From: Callosobruchus maculatus
Taxonomy: Eukaryota > Arthropoda > Insecta > Coleoptera > Chrysomelidae
Assembly: GCA_951848785.1 (NCBI GenBank)
Contig: CATOUR010000007.1
Coordinates: 23,038,001 to 23,102,000, forward strand
Direction of reading: 5' to 3'
DNA length: 64,000 nt
Shown: piece after piece, positions 23,071 through 34,532 of the stretch
Position numbering within the stretch: position 1 is the stretch's first letter
Layout of the letters: each line of letters starts with the position of its first letter
Notes under the pieces: model-generated
What the model was told of the DNA's origin: nothing
Seen by the model: the letters and a program-made list of their open reading frames with translations, nothing else
Databases searched by the model: none
Position numbers and translations under genes: made by a program

Positions 23071-24430
23071 GACCACAAATTAGGAAGTTTTGGATACAGT
23101 TGTTTTTTTATTTAATAGCCGTTTGGTGGATAAAGGTGGTATGTAACATACATATTTTACTACTGAATGGGGCAGTATGCGCACATATCACTTTCATGCC
23201 TCACTCATCCCTTTTAGAAATTGTATTTCTAATGTAACATGCCTCCTTCATCAACTACAATCTTTTGTATCATGCGTCTAAGAAGCTTCAGGTTAGTAAA
23301 ATACGATATATTGAGACATATCACCTTCATTCGTTATGAAACCGAAAGTTTTTCAAAAATGTTACATGCCTGCTTCTTCAACTTAGGCTCTTCAATCGTT
23401 TGTCACACATAATGTAATAACGTCCATGCGCAATAGTTAGCCTACCTGATAAATATGCTTGATAACTATGCATCACGCCTATAAAATTATTTTCTCGGCA
23501 TACTTGACTTACACTGTCTCAGTAATTCGGGGTGTTACTTCATCAAATACTATTAAGTCCTTATATTTTAGATGATCATTAAATAAAAATAAAATTCATA
23601 GGTCCTTCTCAAAATAAATAGTTTTCAGTATACAAATAGAAGGTATATTTAAAATCTGCATAAAAATCTGAGTATCTTGAAAACTGATGAATGTAGGTAT
23701 AGAGAATTCTGTATAAAGATGTAAGAGCACAATAAAATTATCTGTTTGGTAAAACTAAAGTAGGGGGAGGGGGTTACGCTAAAAAAAGGGTTGATATATT
23801 TGCATTCTAGCTTACTCTGTATATTATAAATGTGCGTGTAAAAAATATTATCTTTGATCTACTACTTTCTGATATACAGTACGTTTATTTGCCAGCTATT
23901 TGGACATAAAAATGGCCATAAGTTGCTATAACTCATATTGTTAGAACGGGATTCTTAGTAGAATAAAAATGTTGGATAATATGTAGCGTGTCTCATTTAA
24001 AAAAAATCTATAATACCTGCCTCACCACGTAGTTACGAATCACCTTGTATGAATCGAAATATTTTCGCATCCTTTTCAACAGCTTTTGTTGTATACAACT
24101 TTTTTTCGCTAACTTCTACAGTAATAGAGTTATGGACCAATCCGGAGAAGATCCAGAAACATTGTTAAATGATCCTGTGCAACTATCCGCCATAGTTTAA
24201 ACAAATAAAATCTTTGTCTACTTCTTCTTAAAAATTAGAATTCGTTGATTCTGAGGATATATGTTAACAGTATCTTCAGTTTAATTCTTCTCATAACGTA
24301 TTTGCCTTCTCGTTCGCTTAACAGATAAATAATACCAAATTACATACACCCGTGTATATTATGCTGACAGTCTTTCAGTTGCACTATATTCTCCGGAGGC
24401 AAGATCAAACCTGCATTACGCTAGCCTGAA
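23071..24430. other. Unassigned AT-rich sequence
   Basis: No supported gene. At about 23160-23420 two degraded blocks resemble each other (tgtaacatgcctccttcatc at 23236 and tgttacatgcctgcttcttc at 23359, each preceded by catatcac-cttcat), suggesting an old tandem duplication with a period near 125 bp. Confidence 0.35.
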
Positions 24431-24439
24431 TCCTCCCTT

Positions 24440-24864
24440 ATTCCTATACGTATGGTGGAGCATCTAGAACCAACTCATTAGAAAGTTTTAATAGTGTATC
24501 GAAATATGTGGGCAATTTACCATCCTGCGGAAAGGAATACGCTAATGTGGGAGTATGCTGCTGCAAAGGCCATAGGCGTCGGGATATGGTTTTCCAATAA
24601 ACGGCTAGCACCAGAAAATTACAGCAATAGTTTCTGCGGCTAATTAGGGCCATTGGTGCTGTGCTCAGATCATTTGGATCTAGTGACTGTACATCAAGCC
24701 AAGATGGACTTGCAAGAACCTTCTTGGTATCATACTATAGAACGGAAAGAAAATGCAGATAGTACTTAATGCAGGACATGCTCATTACAAAGGAAACGCA
24801 TCAGCTGATCTATTAGCTCAAAGAGTACCTAGCACTTGCTTCGTGAGATTTATGTAGAGTTATA
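24440..24864 (+). pseudogene. RNase H-like relic (tentative)
   Basis: On the plus strand AKAIGVGIWFSNKRLAPENY (about 24563-24622) resembles the first beta strands of an RNase HI fold. KMQIVLNAGHAHYKGNASAD (about 24752-24811), followed by LLAQR, resembles its last block (GHxGxxGNExAD). Between them RLIRAIGAVLRSF could be the AExxAI helix. Frames change at least twice and the catalytic aspartates are mostly missing. It may come from a retroelement or from a cellular RNase H1 pseudogene. Confidence 0.35.
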
Positions 24865-24866
24865 TA

Positions 24867-25085
24867 CAGTGTGTCCCAGCTAAAATTTGCCATCCACCTT
24901 ATCTTTATAATGATAACGAAAAACGACAAGTGTATTTTTATTTCGAGGAGGAAGTCTTCCACTGAATACGTCATTATTGTGCGATCAATTCCCTCACCCC
25001 CAGCAACCCAAACTTCAAAATCTTAAACGGGAGCACCATACTTGTGATAACATCATTTTGGAGGGAAAGGGCTTAATGTATGCTA
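24867..25085. repeat. Repeat family B, copy B1 (CAGTGTGTCCC end)
   Basis: It starts TA then CAGTGTGTCCCAGC at 24867, a Tc/mariner-like terminal form. The sequence continues taaaatttgccatccacctt and later gaatacgtcattattgtgc, cccagcaaccc and gcaccatacttgtgata. The same series occurs at 38180-38230 and 39715-39840, where family A copy A6 splits it. No partner inverted end and no gene seen. Confidence 0.55.
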
Positions 25086-25509
25086 AATACCCTGCAATAG
25101 GTTTAAGTGACATATAAGTTATTTTGTGGTACAGTGTTTCGGGCAGAGCCTCTCCGAATAAACTACTTCACTTCTTTAGTGAGGCGGGCCTACTAGCGGA
25201 AGTATGAATAGGTCATAATGCATTAAAGAGTCAAGTAAATATCTATACCAATACCAAGTGCCAGTGGGGAAATATGAATCCATTCATTTAAAGTTCGGTG
25301 AACTGGGGTAAATTTGGAGTTTGCCAGGGAAAGCTGGAAACTAACGCTGGAAGATCTTTACTTCTCTCTCAAACGACTAGTTTGAAAGCAGCTAATGGAT
25401 CATCCAATATCCATATAATGCGACTGATACTGTTAGTTATCATGTCGCACATTTTTTGTATAATGCCTTTTCTAATTTCGACCTTCCACCTTATTTTCAT
25501 TCTACAAGA
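25086..25509. other. Unassigned sequence
   Basis: No gene or repeat recognised between repeat B1 and the next MITE. Confidence 0.35.
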
Positions 25510-25739
25510 GGCCCAGTTTTACAATCATTGGCAACCTGTGGTAGCATAGACGAATCTCGTAGTTTCTAGTAGTCTTTTAAATGACAGATGGAAGTTAACC
25601 AGGGGCTGTCGCTCTGAGCTCTGTTCCACAAAGAAAACCTATCGTCAAGCTTATTGATCTTCAAGTTGGCAACAATTATTGATTGACAGGTCTAGAAACA
25701 CTACCACAACTGTGTTCCCTGAACAAAACCTAACCTTTG

Positions 25740-25965
25740 TTGCTTCGATACTTGAAACGTATCGACACTTCTGTACTAATATCGAGTATTTTTATCTTAA
25801 ATACTTTTTGAGCGATTCCAAGCTGGTATCGCTACTTTTGTAGCGGTATCGGTATCGAAAATAATTACGAACCAAATGCGCCTCCATTGGAGTGTACAGC
25901 ACTATACTTGGCTAAAAAATATCGAATTGGTACCGGTATCGATATTTTTTTTCACATCTCTACCC
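25740..25965. repeat. Inverted GATACC/GGTATC repeat
   Basis: The block runs from ttgcttcgatacttgaaacg through tcgagtatttt and ggtatcggtatcgaaaataa to ggtaccggtatcgatatttt and ttcacatctctac. The same series occurs at 37035-37280. The recurring element is two facing blocks rich in atcgatac/gtatcgat and ends in a tagRgatg-like motif. It is probably a small hAT-like MITE, but no target-site duplication is clear. Confidence 0.5.
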
Positions 25966-26109
25966 AGACTTCACACCCGTCAGATCATCGCAAGGTCAAA
26001 TTCTGTGGGGACCATTTTTATGTAAGAAATCCTCCGAGATATTCTGCTGGTTGTTTACTATGCTGTGCTTTGGACCTAAACCTTCTTATTGCAGCTCCGT
26101 CCTCTCAGC

Positions 26110-26315
26110 GCAGGTTGGAGACCATAATTCGGAATTCTCCTCTGCCTTGTGCCAAACGGATGATTGTGTAGGCCTTTCTTATATTAAACCACTGACGTGA
26201 AATACCGACGCCAAAAGAACTTTTTACGCCTGATCCATTGTCGAACTTCAATCTTTCGCTCAACCATCAACCATAAAAAATCGTACTGCCTGTTTATAAA
26301 AATATGGCCACCAGT
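26110..26315 (-). pseudogene. RTE-like retrotransposon, extreme C-terminus
   Basis: Minus strand 26315 to about 26115 reads GHIFINRQYDFLWLMVERKIE, then RQWIRRKKFFWRRYF, then in another frame FNIRKAYTIIRLAQGRGEFR and IMVSNLR followed by a stop. This matches the end of the RTE-type proteins seen elsewhere in the window (GHIFRNxxYDFLQLIVEGRIE; IANLR near the stop). Only about 65 residues remain, inside the MITE listed at 25510-26358. Confidence 0.55.
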
Positions 26316-26358
26316 TTTCTTTAAACTGCTAGTTAACTAAAAATTGTGAAACTGGGCC

Positions 26359-26707
26359 CTAGAAGCAATGTATATAATAAAACCAGGATTATAATGGCAG
26401 AGCAACGCGTTTGCTCATGAGGCAAATATGCGCGAAGGCCTGGCCTACTTCGTAGCATCAGAGCAGAACGGCTACGTATTGTATTTTCAAGAGAATGTGT
26501 CCTGTTTTTAAGCTCGTTCCTATCTAATCCGATGAGACACCGACCAGTAGGATAGTGTCTCATTTTTTCATATTTGTCATTCGACAAGCATGATTTCGGT
26601 AAAAGATGTTGATCAAACCACTACATATGAGAAAATATATCACTGTATAAAAAGCACTATTAATAAAAATCTCGTAAACAAATTTAATGATCGCATGTCA
26701 ACACTCA
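26359..26707. other. Unassigned sequence
   Basis: Spacer between two MITE copies; no gene supported. Confidence 0.35.
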
Positions 26708-27194
26708 GGCCCAGTTTCACGATCATTGGTAACTTCTGGTAGTCACTCAACCGACAGATGGAAGTTGACCAGTAGTTATCGGGGAGTTCTGTTTCACAAA
26801 CGAAACCAATGGTAAAGCTTATTTATCTTTATGTTGGCACCACGTACTGGTCTCAGAGCACTGCCATAATGGTGTTCCGTGAATACAACCTAACCTTTTG
26901 ACAAAGAAACCTACCCTTTCTTTTCATGTTTTTCATTTATGTCATTACAGAGTATAATCAAAATCCATCGAAATCTTAGACGTCAGTGTCAAAATCCAAG
27001 CTTTTATAACCCCCAAAGCTGTCATCGGTTGACTACAACAAACGTAAAGATAACCCATACATTGTCCTTGGGTAAACATAACTACTGGTTGACCAGAGCT
27101 TTTGACGTAAACTGTCGAATATGAAATGGAATATTCTCGTTAACCACTAGTTTTCTTTTGACCACTAGTTAACTAACGACTGTGAAACTGAGCC
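26708..27194. mobile_element. MITE with GGCCCAGTTT ends, copy 2
   Basis: The left end ggcccagtttcacgatcatt (26708) and right end gactgtgaaactgagcc (ending 27194) are inverted. The interior shares ctggtagtc, gacagatggaagttgacc, ttctgtttcacaaac and ctaacc with copy 1 at 25510. The right arm holds gaccactagttaactaacga. No clear target-site duplication. Confidence 0.6.
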
Positions 27195-27484
27195 TTAGTC
27201 TAATTGGTATGTTACTCTGTCCCCCGAGAGCGTGAGTTCATCGAACACGTACCGGTCGCTAAGCAACGAGTGGGAATAAACTACCACGCAATCATAGGCG
27301 GTGGCGATAGTGTCACATGGTGGTCTCATGGTTTTAAGGATTCTCGCCGTTATGATATCCATCTATCGATGGATAGCAAACGCCAAGTGTTATTATGATT
27401 AGATTAAGGTGTATGTTATCAGTTGTTCTCTGAAAAAATAAGACTGTCTAATTTACGATTTTTGCAAATAGGCGTAAGAGAAAT

Positions 27485-28484
27485 AGTAGTAGTAATTTAT
27501 TAGTGTTAATACACAGAAGCATTTACACAGGTCATAGTAAGAAATGGTATGAGAATATACATATAAACATTACAAACTATCATCAATAAAATTAATAAAG
27601 ATATGGAAAAATAATACTACACTACTCTAACAGGAAGCCTGAAGGACAAAAAAAATGTTTGAAATATGGTGTATAACAATTCACAAACATATAATATTTA
27701 ACAAACAAATATCACAATCAGACCAATACGAGTCACAGAAACAGAGAGAATTCTAGTACAAGATAAACAAGAAACTCAAGCCATATCACAGATATTGTTA
27801 GTTAAATCCTCATCAGTGGTAAGGAACGCTTTCTGGATTAAATAAACTCCAAGGATTCAATAGAAAGTCTTAACATATAGTGACTTAACAATGCTAGGTA
27901 ATAAGTTGAAGAATTTTACTCCATAAAAATGTGTACCATTCCTGGTTCCTACAATACGGTGATGATTTAGGCAGATGTTATTTTTATTGCCAGTTGCATG
28001 TGAATGGATCTCTATCTGTCAGATAAATGTGAAAGTTTTTCTTATTGTGCAACAAACAAGTCAAAATGTATGTGCAAGGTAAGGTAGATTTTAATCTGCT
28101 GAAATATGTTTTGCATGGGTCTCTATATTTCATTCATAGCTATTGTATTAAAAAGTGATGCCGTGCCCTATACAGCTGCCTAAAGATACGCCCATGGACA
28201 AATTCTGAAGCTGCTGCTGATCTTAATGGAGCAAGATCAGAATGAATTTAATGAGCGAAGTTTGTCGATAATCTGCTCCAACTCTTGTTCGTTTTAAGTA
28301 CGTAAATATAGCGATGGATATTTTTCTTTGATAATGAGAACGAACATTGGCGTGTGCTATTGCAATATTGTTGCTTAGTACGATTCTTTTATGTAGTGAG
28401 GGCTTACGGTTCAGTTGCTCTAATATAGTTGCTGCTCAGCCGTAACGCATATTGTGCACCCCCAGTGAAATGGATCAAACAGAG
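27485..28484 (-). pseudogene. Non-LTR retrotransposon C-terminal relic
   Basis: Minus strand, about 28020 to 27800, reads IHSHATGNKNNICLNHHRI, VGTRNGTHFYGVKFFNLLPS and IVKSLYVKTF, then LIQKAFLTTDEDLTN. This resembles the C-terminus of CR1/Jockey-like RTs: NTRxxxxL, YxGxKxFNxLPxxIK, FKxxLKxxLIxKAFYxxDE. The tail near 27485 is rich in TTA/CTA triplets, as at other non-LTR 3' ends. Sequence between 28130 and 28484 is degraded and may belong to a separate element. Confidence 0.5.
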
Positions 28485-28490
28485 TCCCAT

Positions 28491-29517
28491 CCACAGAGTT
28501 AACATCTATAGAGGGAGTGTAAACAACAAAATGCACAGGTCGCTGACCAGCCAACATGTAATGGAAATTTTGACAGCTTGAGGGCAGTACCAGTGGCGTG
28601 CCACTTTATATTAAAATTGGATGTTCATTAATAGATTCAATTATTACTGCGATGTTACAAACACTGATACAAATAAGTTGTATTAGTATTTAGCTATATT
28701 TAGAGAGTTACTCTTTTCTGCCAGTTTTTATCAGCTTCATGTGAAAATGCAGGAAGCACACTACTGATGGTCAGTTATGTCTTCTGCTTTCAGCTGTAAT
28801 TATTATTTATTTGTACTGTTAATTACAAATAATTGCCACCTCGAAGGCCAGGCCTTGTGTGAGGTATTGGCATTTATAACTTGTTTCTCATCACTATATT
28901 TGAAGGAAACCTACACAGATGCACAAAACATACATTAAACAACCATTATTATTCCTCAAACTGGAGTGAAGTTACTTTTGTTCCCAGTTATCCCCATATA
29001 TTACGCTACTGAAAACTAAAACAAAACCTATGTATACTCACCTATGATAAGAAGTGTTCACCGATTCGTCGCTATTACAGCAAACTATATTGTTCATAAA
29101 TAATTTAATTCACACCACATATAGTCAGAAAGTCAGTCAAATATACACTAAAATCACAAAAATCTCGACACACGCAATAAACACAACTACAATGACAGCC
29201 ACATGACAGCTTAAGGGCACGCCGATTGTACGTTGCTAGAATTATGATATATTAGTTATTGCGACATTCCGCATATGAAATGTACCATTTTTGAGATTTT
29301 ATTAAATCAATACAAATTATCTTCACGTAAATCAGTTACATTGCAAGTATATTAGAATGTATAGTTAAATACCCAGTTAAATACTTTGTGTTCAAACTGC
29401 GGAAACTGCCGGATTTTGAAGAAACTGGAAGCGGACGAAGAAGAGTGGCAATAGCGCTATAGATGTTGGCTGGCCAATATTCAAGTTAGGCTCCCTCTAG
29501 TGGTGTTAACTCTGTGG
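28491..29517. mobile_element. MITE with 6-bp TCCCAT duplication
   Basis: Ends CCACAGAGTTAACA (28491) and, inverted, CCACAGAGTTAACA (right end 29517) form a perfect 14-bp pair. The match continues through tagagggag after a few mismatches. TCCCAT flanks both sides exactly (28485-28490 and 29518-29523). A 6-bp duplication does not point to one common superfamily. The interior of about 1 kb has no convincing gene. Confidence 0.75.
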
Positions 29518-29523
29518 TCCCAT

Positions 29524-29860
29524 CTTAAGTTCCTTGCGAATTTTGAGATGCATGTCTTCCCTCCTGGCCTACACTCAGATAAGAGTTCCTGCTTTCACTC
29601 ATGGCAGGACAGTCGAAGATAACATGCTTAGGTGTTTTCTCTGCCACACCGAACTTCCTGCATAATGGGTTAGCCACATCAACCTCAGCTTTTGCAGGAG
29701 TCCAATGGCCAGTTATGAATCCAACCACCTTTCGTAGTTCCTTCCTGCTGAGTCTGAGAGCGTCTGCTGTATTGAAATACGAGGGTCCTTTCAGCATCCG
29801 CTTAGACTGAACCATACCCACAACTATGTCCCAATGCTTCTGGTGTTCATTTGACACCTA
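29524..29860 (-). pseudogene. Non-LTR retrotransposon RNase H C-terminal domain
   Basis: The minus-strand frame (29857-29525, 110 residues) contains KHWDIVVGMVQSKRMLKGPS, LRLSRKELRKVVGFITGHW, then CRKF...PKHVIFDCPAMSESR. It matches the tail after RNase H in R1/I-group elements. The second Cys of the usual CxxC is Phe here (CRKF). The protein reads into the MITE boundary, so the retrotransposon was present before the TCCCAT insertion; the continuation is probably left of 28485. Confidence 0.65.
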
Positions 29861-31439
29861 ATTGGTGACATCTGTCCGTCCCATGTTATATGATATACCG
29901 CATGGTGATTCTTGGCACTCCTGTCGACCTCTCTCATTGCTAGTAAGGTGCCTAGCAATTAGACGTTTTGCACCTAGACTGTTGCCCCCTAGAAGTGGTG
30001 CCACCAGTTTCACATGAAATCATAAATCGACCTAACGTTTTTATATCACTGTAGCTTAAACGCAAAAAAATTATGTTTTCGTAATTTTTACAAAAAAAAT
30101 ATACTCTGTAAATTTCGCTGCGAGTGAACATTTTCCAGTTATCTTCATCCACATTTCAAACTTCCAATATCAAAATGTTTATTGAAATGTACTGTAGGTA
30201 CTTGTAAGGGATATTGAGATTTCGCTAAAATTAGTCCAGGCGTTGATATACCTGAAACAGAGATTGTCACAGTACGAAATGACAATTTTCGTTTTAAAGC
30301 CAAGAATATAAAAAAGTGGAGCTTTTCTGTTTCCCCATAAAAATGCTGTTCGAGCGTTACTCCGTCACAAGTGCTGCGAGTTTCAAAAACTGTACACTTT
30401 GTGTTGTAGTAGGATTAGTTCGCAATTTCATGACATTCGGCTTAAAACTGTCAGTTGTACAAATGTAATGTGATCCTTCTGAAGGTACTGCAGAAAAAGG
30501 TATAGATTGAATTTTCAAGAAAATGCAGACCATATGTTTGTATCAAAAATTATTCTACAACGTCAAAAATTGATTCATCCAGAGCATTGCCTTGAAGAAT
30601 CACCCGCCTATTGATATACTGATAAAAGCGCCACCAATTTAAAAACAGTTTAATTTGTATGTACTTGAAATTTGTATTGCTAGCACGCCCAGACCGAAAA
30701 GTTTAGCAATCTCGGGCTTCGGGGATAAAAAATCCATTCTAACCGATATTTTTTACTTCGTAACATAATAAAAAGTGAAGAAGGAGAACATGATATAAGA
30801 AATCACTATAGCATCCAGTTAAAGTATATGACCAAGCTTACATACTAATAACATCTATTTTATCGTAAAATATTAATATTACATCCTTCGTGTTATCGTT
30901 ACCCGACTAGCACTTCTGCTCTCAACCAGCAGTTCAGACATAATACAATGGCGATAAACATCTCGTGTTTTAATTAATATTTTTCTATTCCAGAGGTCAT
31001 GTTCCAAAAAGTATTCTTTCTGGCTTGAATACCTTCATCGGGTATCACGTTATAGCGGGTAGAATAGGCAACTTCACCGTCATCCGATAACCCATCTGGT
31101 GTGGCAGCTATACGGTTCAGATCGGCATCTATTAAAGTCCGAAGTTAATACTCGTATTAACTTTTTTTATTAATCGCTCAACAGCAGAAAGAGAAAGAGA
31201 AAAAAATGCAGATTTTCATTTTTATTCACAGTACATAATTGACTTGGCATTTATATCTCTTTTGGTTAGAGCGTTATATATTCCGTAAAGTTGTGAACTG
31301 GACTGCTTCTTTTTTTTGAATACTTCAAATAATTCGGAAGCTGTGATTTTTTTACATTTTTCAGGTTTACAACGGCATGTCTAAAAACTGTTCAGTTGAA
31401 ACCTCATGGAATTCATCTGACTTGCTAATATTTACCTAT
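29861..31439. other. Unassigned sequence
   Basis: About 1.6 kb with no supported gene, TIR or tandem array. Confidence 0.4.
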
Positions 31440-33415
31440 TTTATCTTCTCCTTCTTCTTCAAGTGCCGGCTCCCAGTCGAAGGTTGGCAATCCTCATAGA
31501 TATTTTTACTTTATTTATTTATTTATTTATTTACTCTACCCAACAGTTTAACACCAATTACAGGGTGAGATATACATGTACTTAACTATAGTTACTAATC
31601 AATAACTTAAAAATAGAAAAAAAAAACGTTGTAACGGAAATTCAGTGACAGTCAAGAATCTTACGAAAAATACTGCTTAATCTTTGATACACTGCTATTA
31701 AATATATCAAGCTGATTACCTATTGTATTACATTCCCTTAGCATACTGAGTAGAGGTGAATAGTGTTTAATGTCTGTTCGGGCAGTTCCAGATGGAAAGT
31801 GTCACTTGCTCTGGAGCACACTCTTGGAATGTTTAAAGAAAATTTGCTCAGCAGATTAATGTCGTCAATATCACCATTCAATAATTTGAATACAAGAACA
31901 ACAGACTGTAGTTTCCTTCTTGCTTCTAAACTGCACATACCATGTCTCTCAAGAAGGGAGTCGTGGGGTATTCCTGTAGGTGGATAAACGCCATCCACTT
32001 TGAAAGAAAAGTATTTCAAAAACCGCCTCTCTACCGATTCAAGTTTCTCTACATGCATTGAATGGTACGGATTCCAAACCAGCGATGCATATTCCAAGAT
32101 AGGTCTAACATGTGCATAATAAAGAATTTTGAGAGGTGCTGTCTGGGTAAAGTTACGGCCGTTTCTAACAATACATCCATATTATGTTCGACTTGCTGTA
32201 GCTATAACATTGTCAATATGTGGTACAAATGACAGCTTAGCATCAAATATAATACCCAAGTCACGAAAATATTGTGGCCTATGAAGAATGACGTCGCCTA
32301 GTGAGTAGTCGAATATAAGGGGATAGTTTTTGATTGTGAATGACATAACATTGCATTTATTCAAGTTAAGTGCTAATTGATTTTCCGAACACCATTGTTC
32401 CAAGCTGCGGAGGTTATTCAAAAGAATATGACAGTCAGCTTCTTGTTTAACTTCTTGGTATATTTTTAGGTTATCAGCATAAAGTAGACAGTTTATTCCA
32501 ACCTTGTTAACTATGTCATTAATAAATATAACAAAAAGTAACGGTCCTAAATTGCTTCCTTGAGGAACACCTGACGTAGATGCGGCTGGTTTAAAAAGTT
32601 GGCTAGAAGTGCATCCGAACTACTCCCTCACATTTCGTAGCCATGAAATGTTTCTTCTGCCTATACTGCAATACGTTTTCCCTAAATGTTTCCTTATACA
32701 ATCAACTGCAGAAGTTCATATTTCTTTTTTCTCATAATATGGTCTAGATATTCTGATTTTCGTTTTTTAATTACGTCTACAATATCATTTTATCTGCCAA
32801 TGCGTCTCTGGACTTCTGCATTTGTTACTTTATCCATCCCCGATACTCTGAGGATCTTTCTGAACATCCACATTTCAAATGCCTCAATCCTAGAGTTGCG
32901 ACATTCACAGTCCATGTTTCCGCTCCGTAGAGAAGAGTAGCAAAAACGTTAACACTTAACTAGACGATGTTATGTGTCACGCTTAGATCTTTGCTGCGAA
33001 ATATTTAATTCCTCCTAATGAAGTTCGCCCTTGCTTTTTCTATTCCCACTCTTATTTGCTGAGTGTAGTCTTTTATTATGCTGTTCACCATTAATCCAAG
33101 ACAAGCATATTGCTCCAGTCTTTCAATATTCCTACTGGCTATAGTTAGAGTAACGTTTACTGGCTTGTTTTGCGAGATTGTCATAAATTTAGCTTTATCA
33201 ATATTGATTGATAAGCCGTATTCTTCACTGCAAGCAGACACTTTAGTCATCAGTCTCTGCAGATCCTCAATATTCTCCGCTGAAATTACTATGTCGTCCG
33301 CGTATCTTAAGTTGCTCACCCGTGTTTCACCGTCCTTTATCCCGCTTTTCTCGTTTTCCAAGGCTTCCATAAGCACTCCTTCAGCGTATGTGTTGTACAG
33401 TATACACGCATAATA
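31440..33415 (-). pseudogene. RTE-like endonuclease-reverse transcriptase relic, interrupted
   Basis: Minus strand. At 33415-33005 the RT palm and thumb are open: LYNTYAEGVLMEAL, VSNLRYADDIVIS (catalytic pair intact), YGLSINIDKAKFM and ERLEQYACLGLMVN. From 33004 to 32587 the reading is broken but shows FATLLYGAETWT, then SWLRNVRE, a TAG where the family has Trp, then FGCTSSQLFKPAA. The protein resumes at about 31500-31450 with KISMRIANLRLGAGT and a stop. The gap 31500-32586 is another retrotransposon (listed next). The 5' truncation lies inside RT at about 33415. The last part, with cttcttcttcaagtgcc on the plus strand, is the usual 3' end of this family. Confidence 0.75.
31500..32586 (-). 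pseudogene. CR1/Jockey-like RT fragment inserted in the RTE relic
   Basis: The minus-strand frame starts at its truncation with STSGVPQGSNLGPLLF (motif B), then IFINDI, then LLYADNLKIY. The palm motif is YADN rather than YADD, so one catalytic Asp is Asn. It continues through SLEQWCSENQLALNLNKCNV, YFRDLGIIFDAKLSF, and, after a frameshift near 32150, LEYASLVWNPYHSMHVEKLE, VERRFLKYFSF and LLERHGMCSLEARRKL. The 3' tail is a TTTA/TAAA microsatellite at about 31507-31532. It is a 5'-truncated insertion; its left and right neighbours join into one RTE protein when it is removed. Confidence 0.8.
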
Positions 33416-34529
33416 TTGTCATTCATACTTGTTTTACACTTTCCATACGTTCACCTCATTTTCCATCATATTTTGGTTCTTATGCATAAGATAAATTAAT
33501 TATCCTTGTGACAACTCAGTTGCACTTATAAACATTTCAGTCTTTTTACCGTAACACCTACCCACATACCTTATACCCGAAAATACACAGATAAGGGACC
33601 AACTGTGATGCCAGGTATGATATACAATGCTTATTTCTCTCAGGCCAATTTGGCATAACAAAATAAGGGTGCGATAGCGCTTGAAGCACCGTTGCGAGCA
33701 AATATTTTTTGTCGGTTGGCGGTAGTAGGGATTTTCTATTTTCAGCAATAATGTGCATGTCCTTTAGGTATATCTCTTTTTGCAATTGCATAGAAGTTCA
33801 ATATTTCATGGAATAGCACAGGATGTGCCTGTTAAGTTCTTCCGACATGAGGCACATAGACCTTTTAAATTTTATTAAATTAAAATGAAAATGAACTTGA
33901 CTTGAAAGAGCGAAGCTGACTCAACTAACCTGGTTGGTGTTTGGTTGAAGGTTTCGTTTTTCCCAGGTAGAGCCAATACGCCAAACTTTTCAAAATCTTG
34001 GAATCAATTATTCACTGCACAATACAACTAAAGACAAGAAAGATTCGAATCGAGACAGGATATTAATAATTTAGATTAAGATTAGGTTTAACTTCACTTG
34101 GAAACCAACTGCACAATTATTCATAAAACAAAATTTTATCTCATAGAACCTGTCTTCATGTGACTCAGCCAAGAGATCAATCCCACAGAGCATTACCTTG
34201 ACAGAAGACGAGACAAAAAACAGTAGTTTTTTGTATGAGAATTGGACCAATACCACAGCTTGGGAGTAGACGAGGCAAAGTGTACTGCTGATCGGCTAAA
34301 TTGGGATTCCTTTGTTTAAACTTTAAAACGGAATTACTAGAAAGGAATCAGGCAGAGAGTAATAAAATGCATCAGTAAACCTATTTTTTTATCTATGTAT
34401 CCATGGTTTCCAAACCCAATACTGGTACAGTGGCCACGCCCGCTGTAGCTCAAATATTTACATCTCTCTTTACCTCGCGAATGTGTTGTCATCAAGCATT
34501 ATAGTTTAAGATCGTACGTTCGCTCTCAT
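33416..34529. other. Mostly unassigned sequence
   Basis: No repeat family seen. A possible exon at 33592-33792 (minus strand) is listed separately; nothing else is supported. Confidence 0.35.
33592..33792 (-). other. Possible host exon (speculative)
   Basis: On the minus strand the open frame is not low-complexity: EIYLKDMHIIAENRKSLLPP, then KKYLLATVLQALSHPYFVMP, then NWPERNKHCISYLASQLVPY and LCIFGYK. It ends at ataag|gtatgtggg, which has the form of a good 5' splice site, and stops soon after in the intron-like sequence. An AG-ending acceptor near 33780 is possible. I do not recognise the protein, and a relic of a transposase or a chance frame is also possible. Confidence 0.2.
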
Positions 34530-34532
34530 TTA

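Larger units (their letters stand above)
25510..26358. mobile_element. MITE with GGCCCAGTTT ends, copy 1
   Basis: The left end ggcccagttttacaatcatt (25510) and right end aattgtgaaactgggcc (ending 26358) are inverted copies. The flanking octamers ctacaaga and ctagaagc agree at six of eight positions, compatible with an aged 8-bp duplication. The first 230 bp match copy 2 at 26708. This copy is longer because it contains a GATACC-rich inverted repeat and an RTE-like fragment, both listed separately. Confidence 0.65.

Noticed and set aside
25887..26171. 94-codon plus-strand frame as a gene
   Set aside because: It crosses the GATACC repeat and antisense RTE relic, and its similar partner at 37166-37435 is the same repeat, not a conserved protein.
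27195..27270. tRNA-like sequence (tagtctaattggtatgtt, gagttcatcg)
   Set aside because: No acceptor stem pairing and no proper T-arm; similarity limited to short D-arm and T-arm-like words.
31506..31533. TTTA repeat as an independent feature
   Set aside because: It is the 3' tail of the inserted CR1/Jockey-like fragment.
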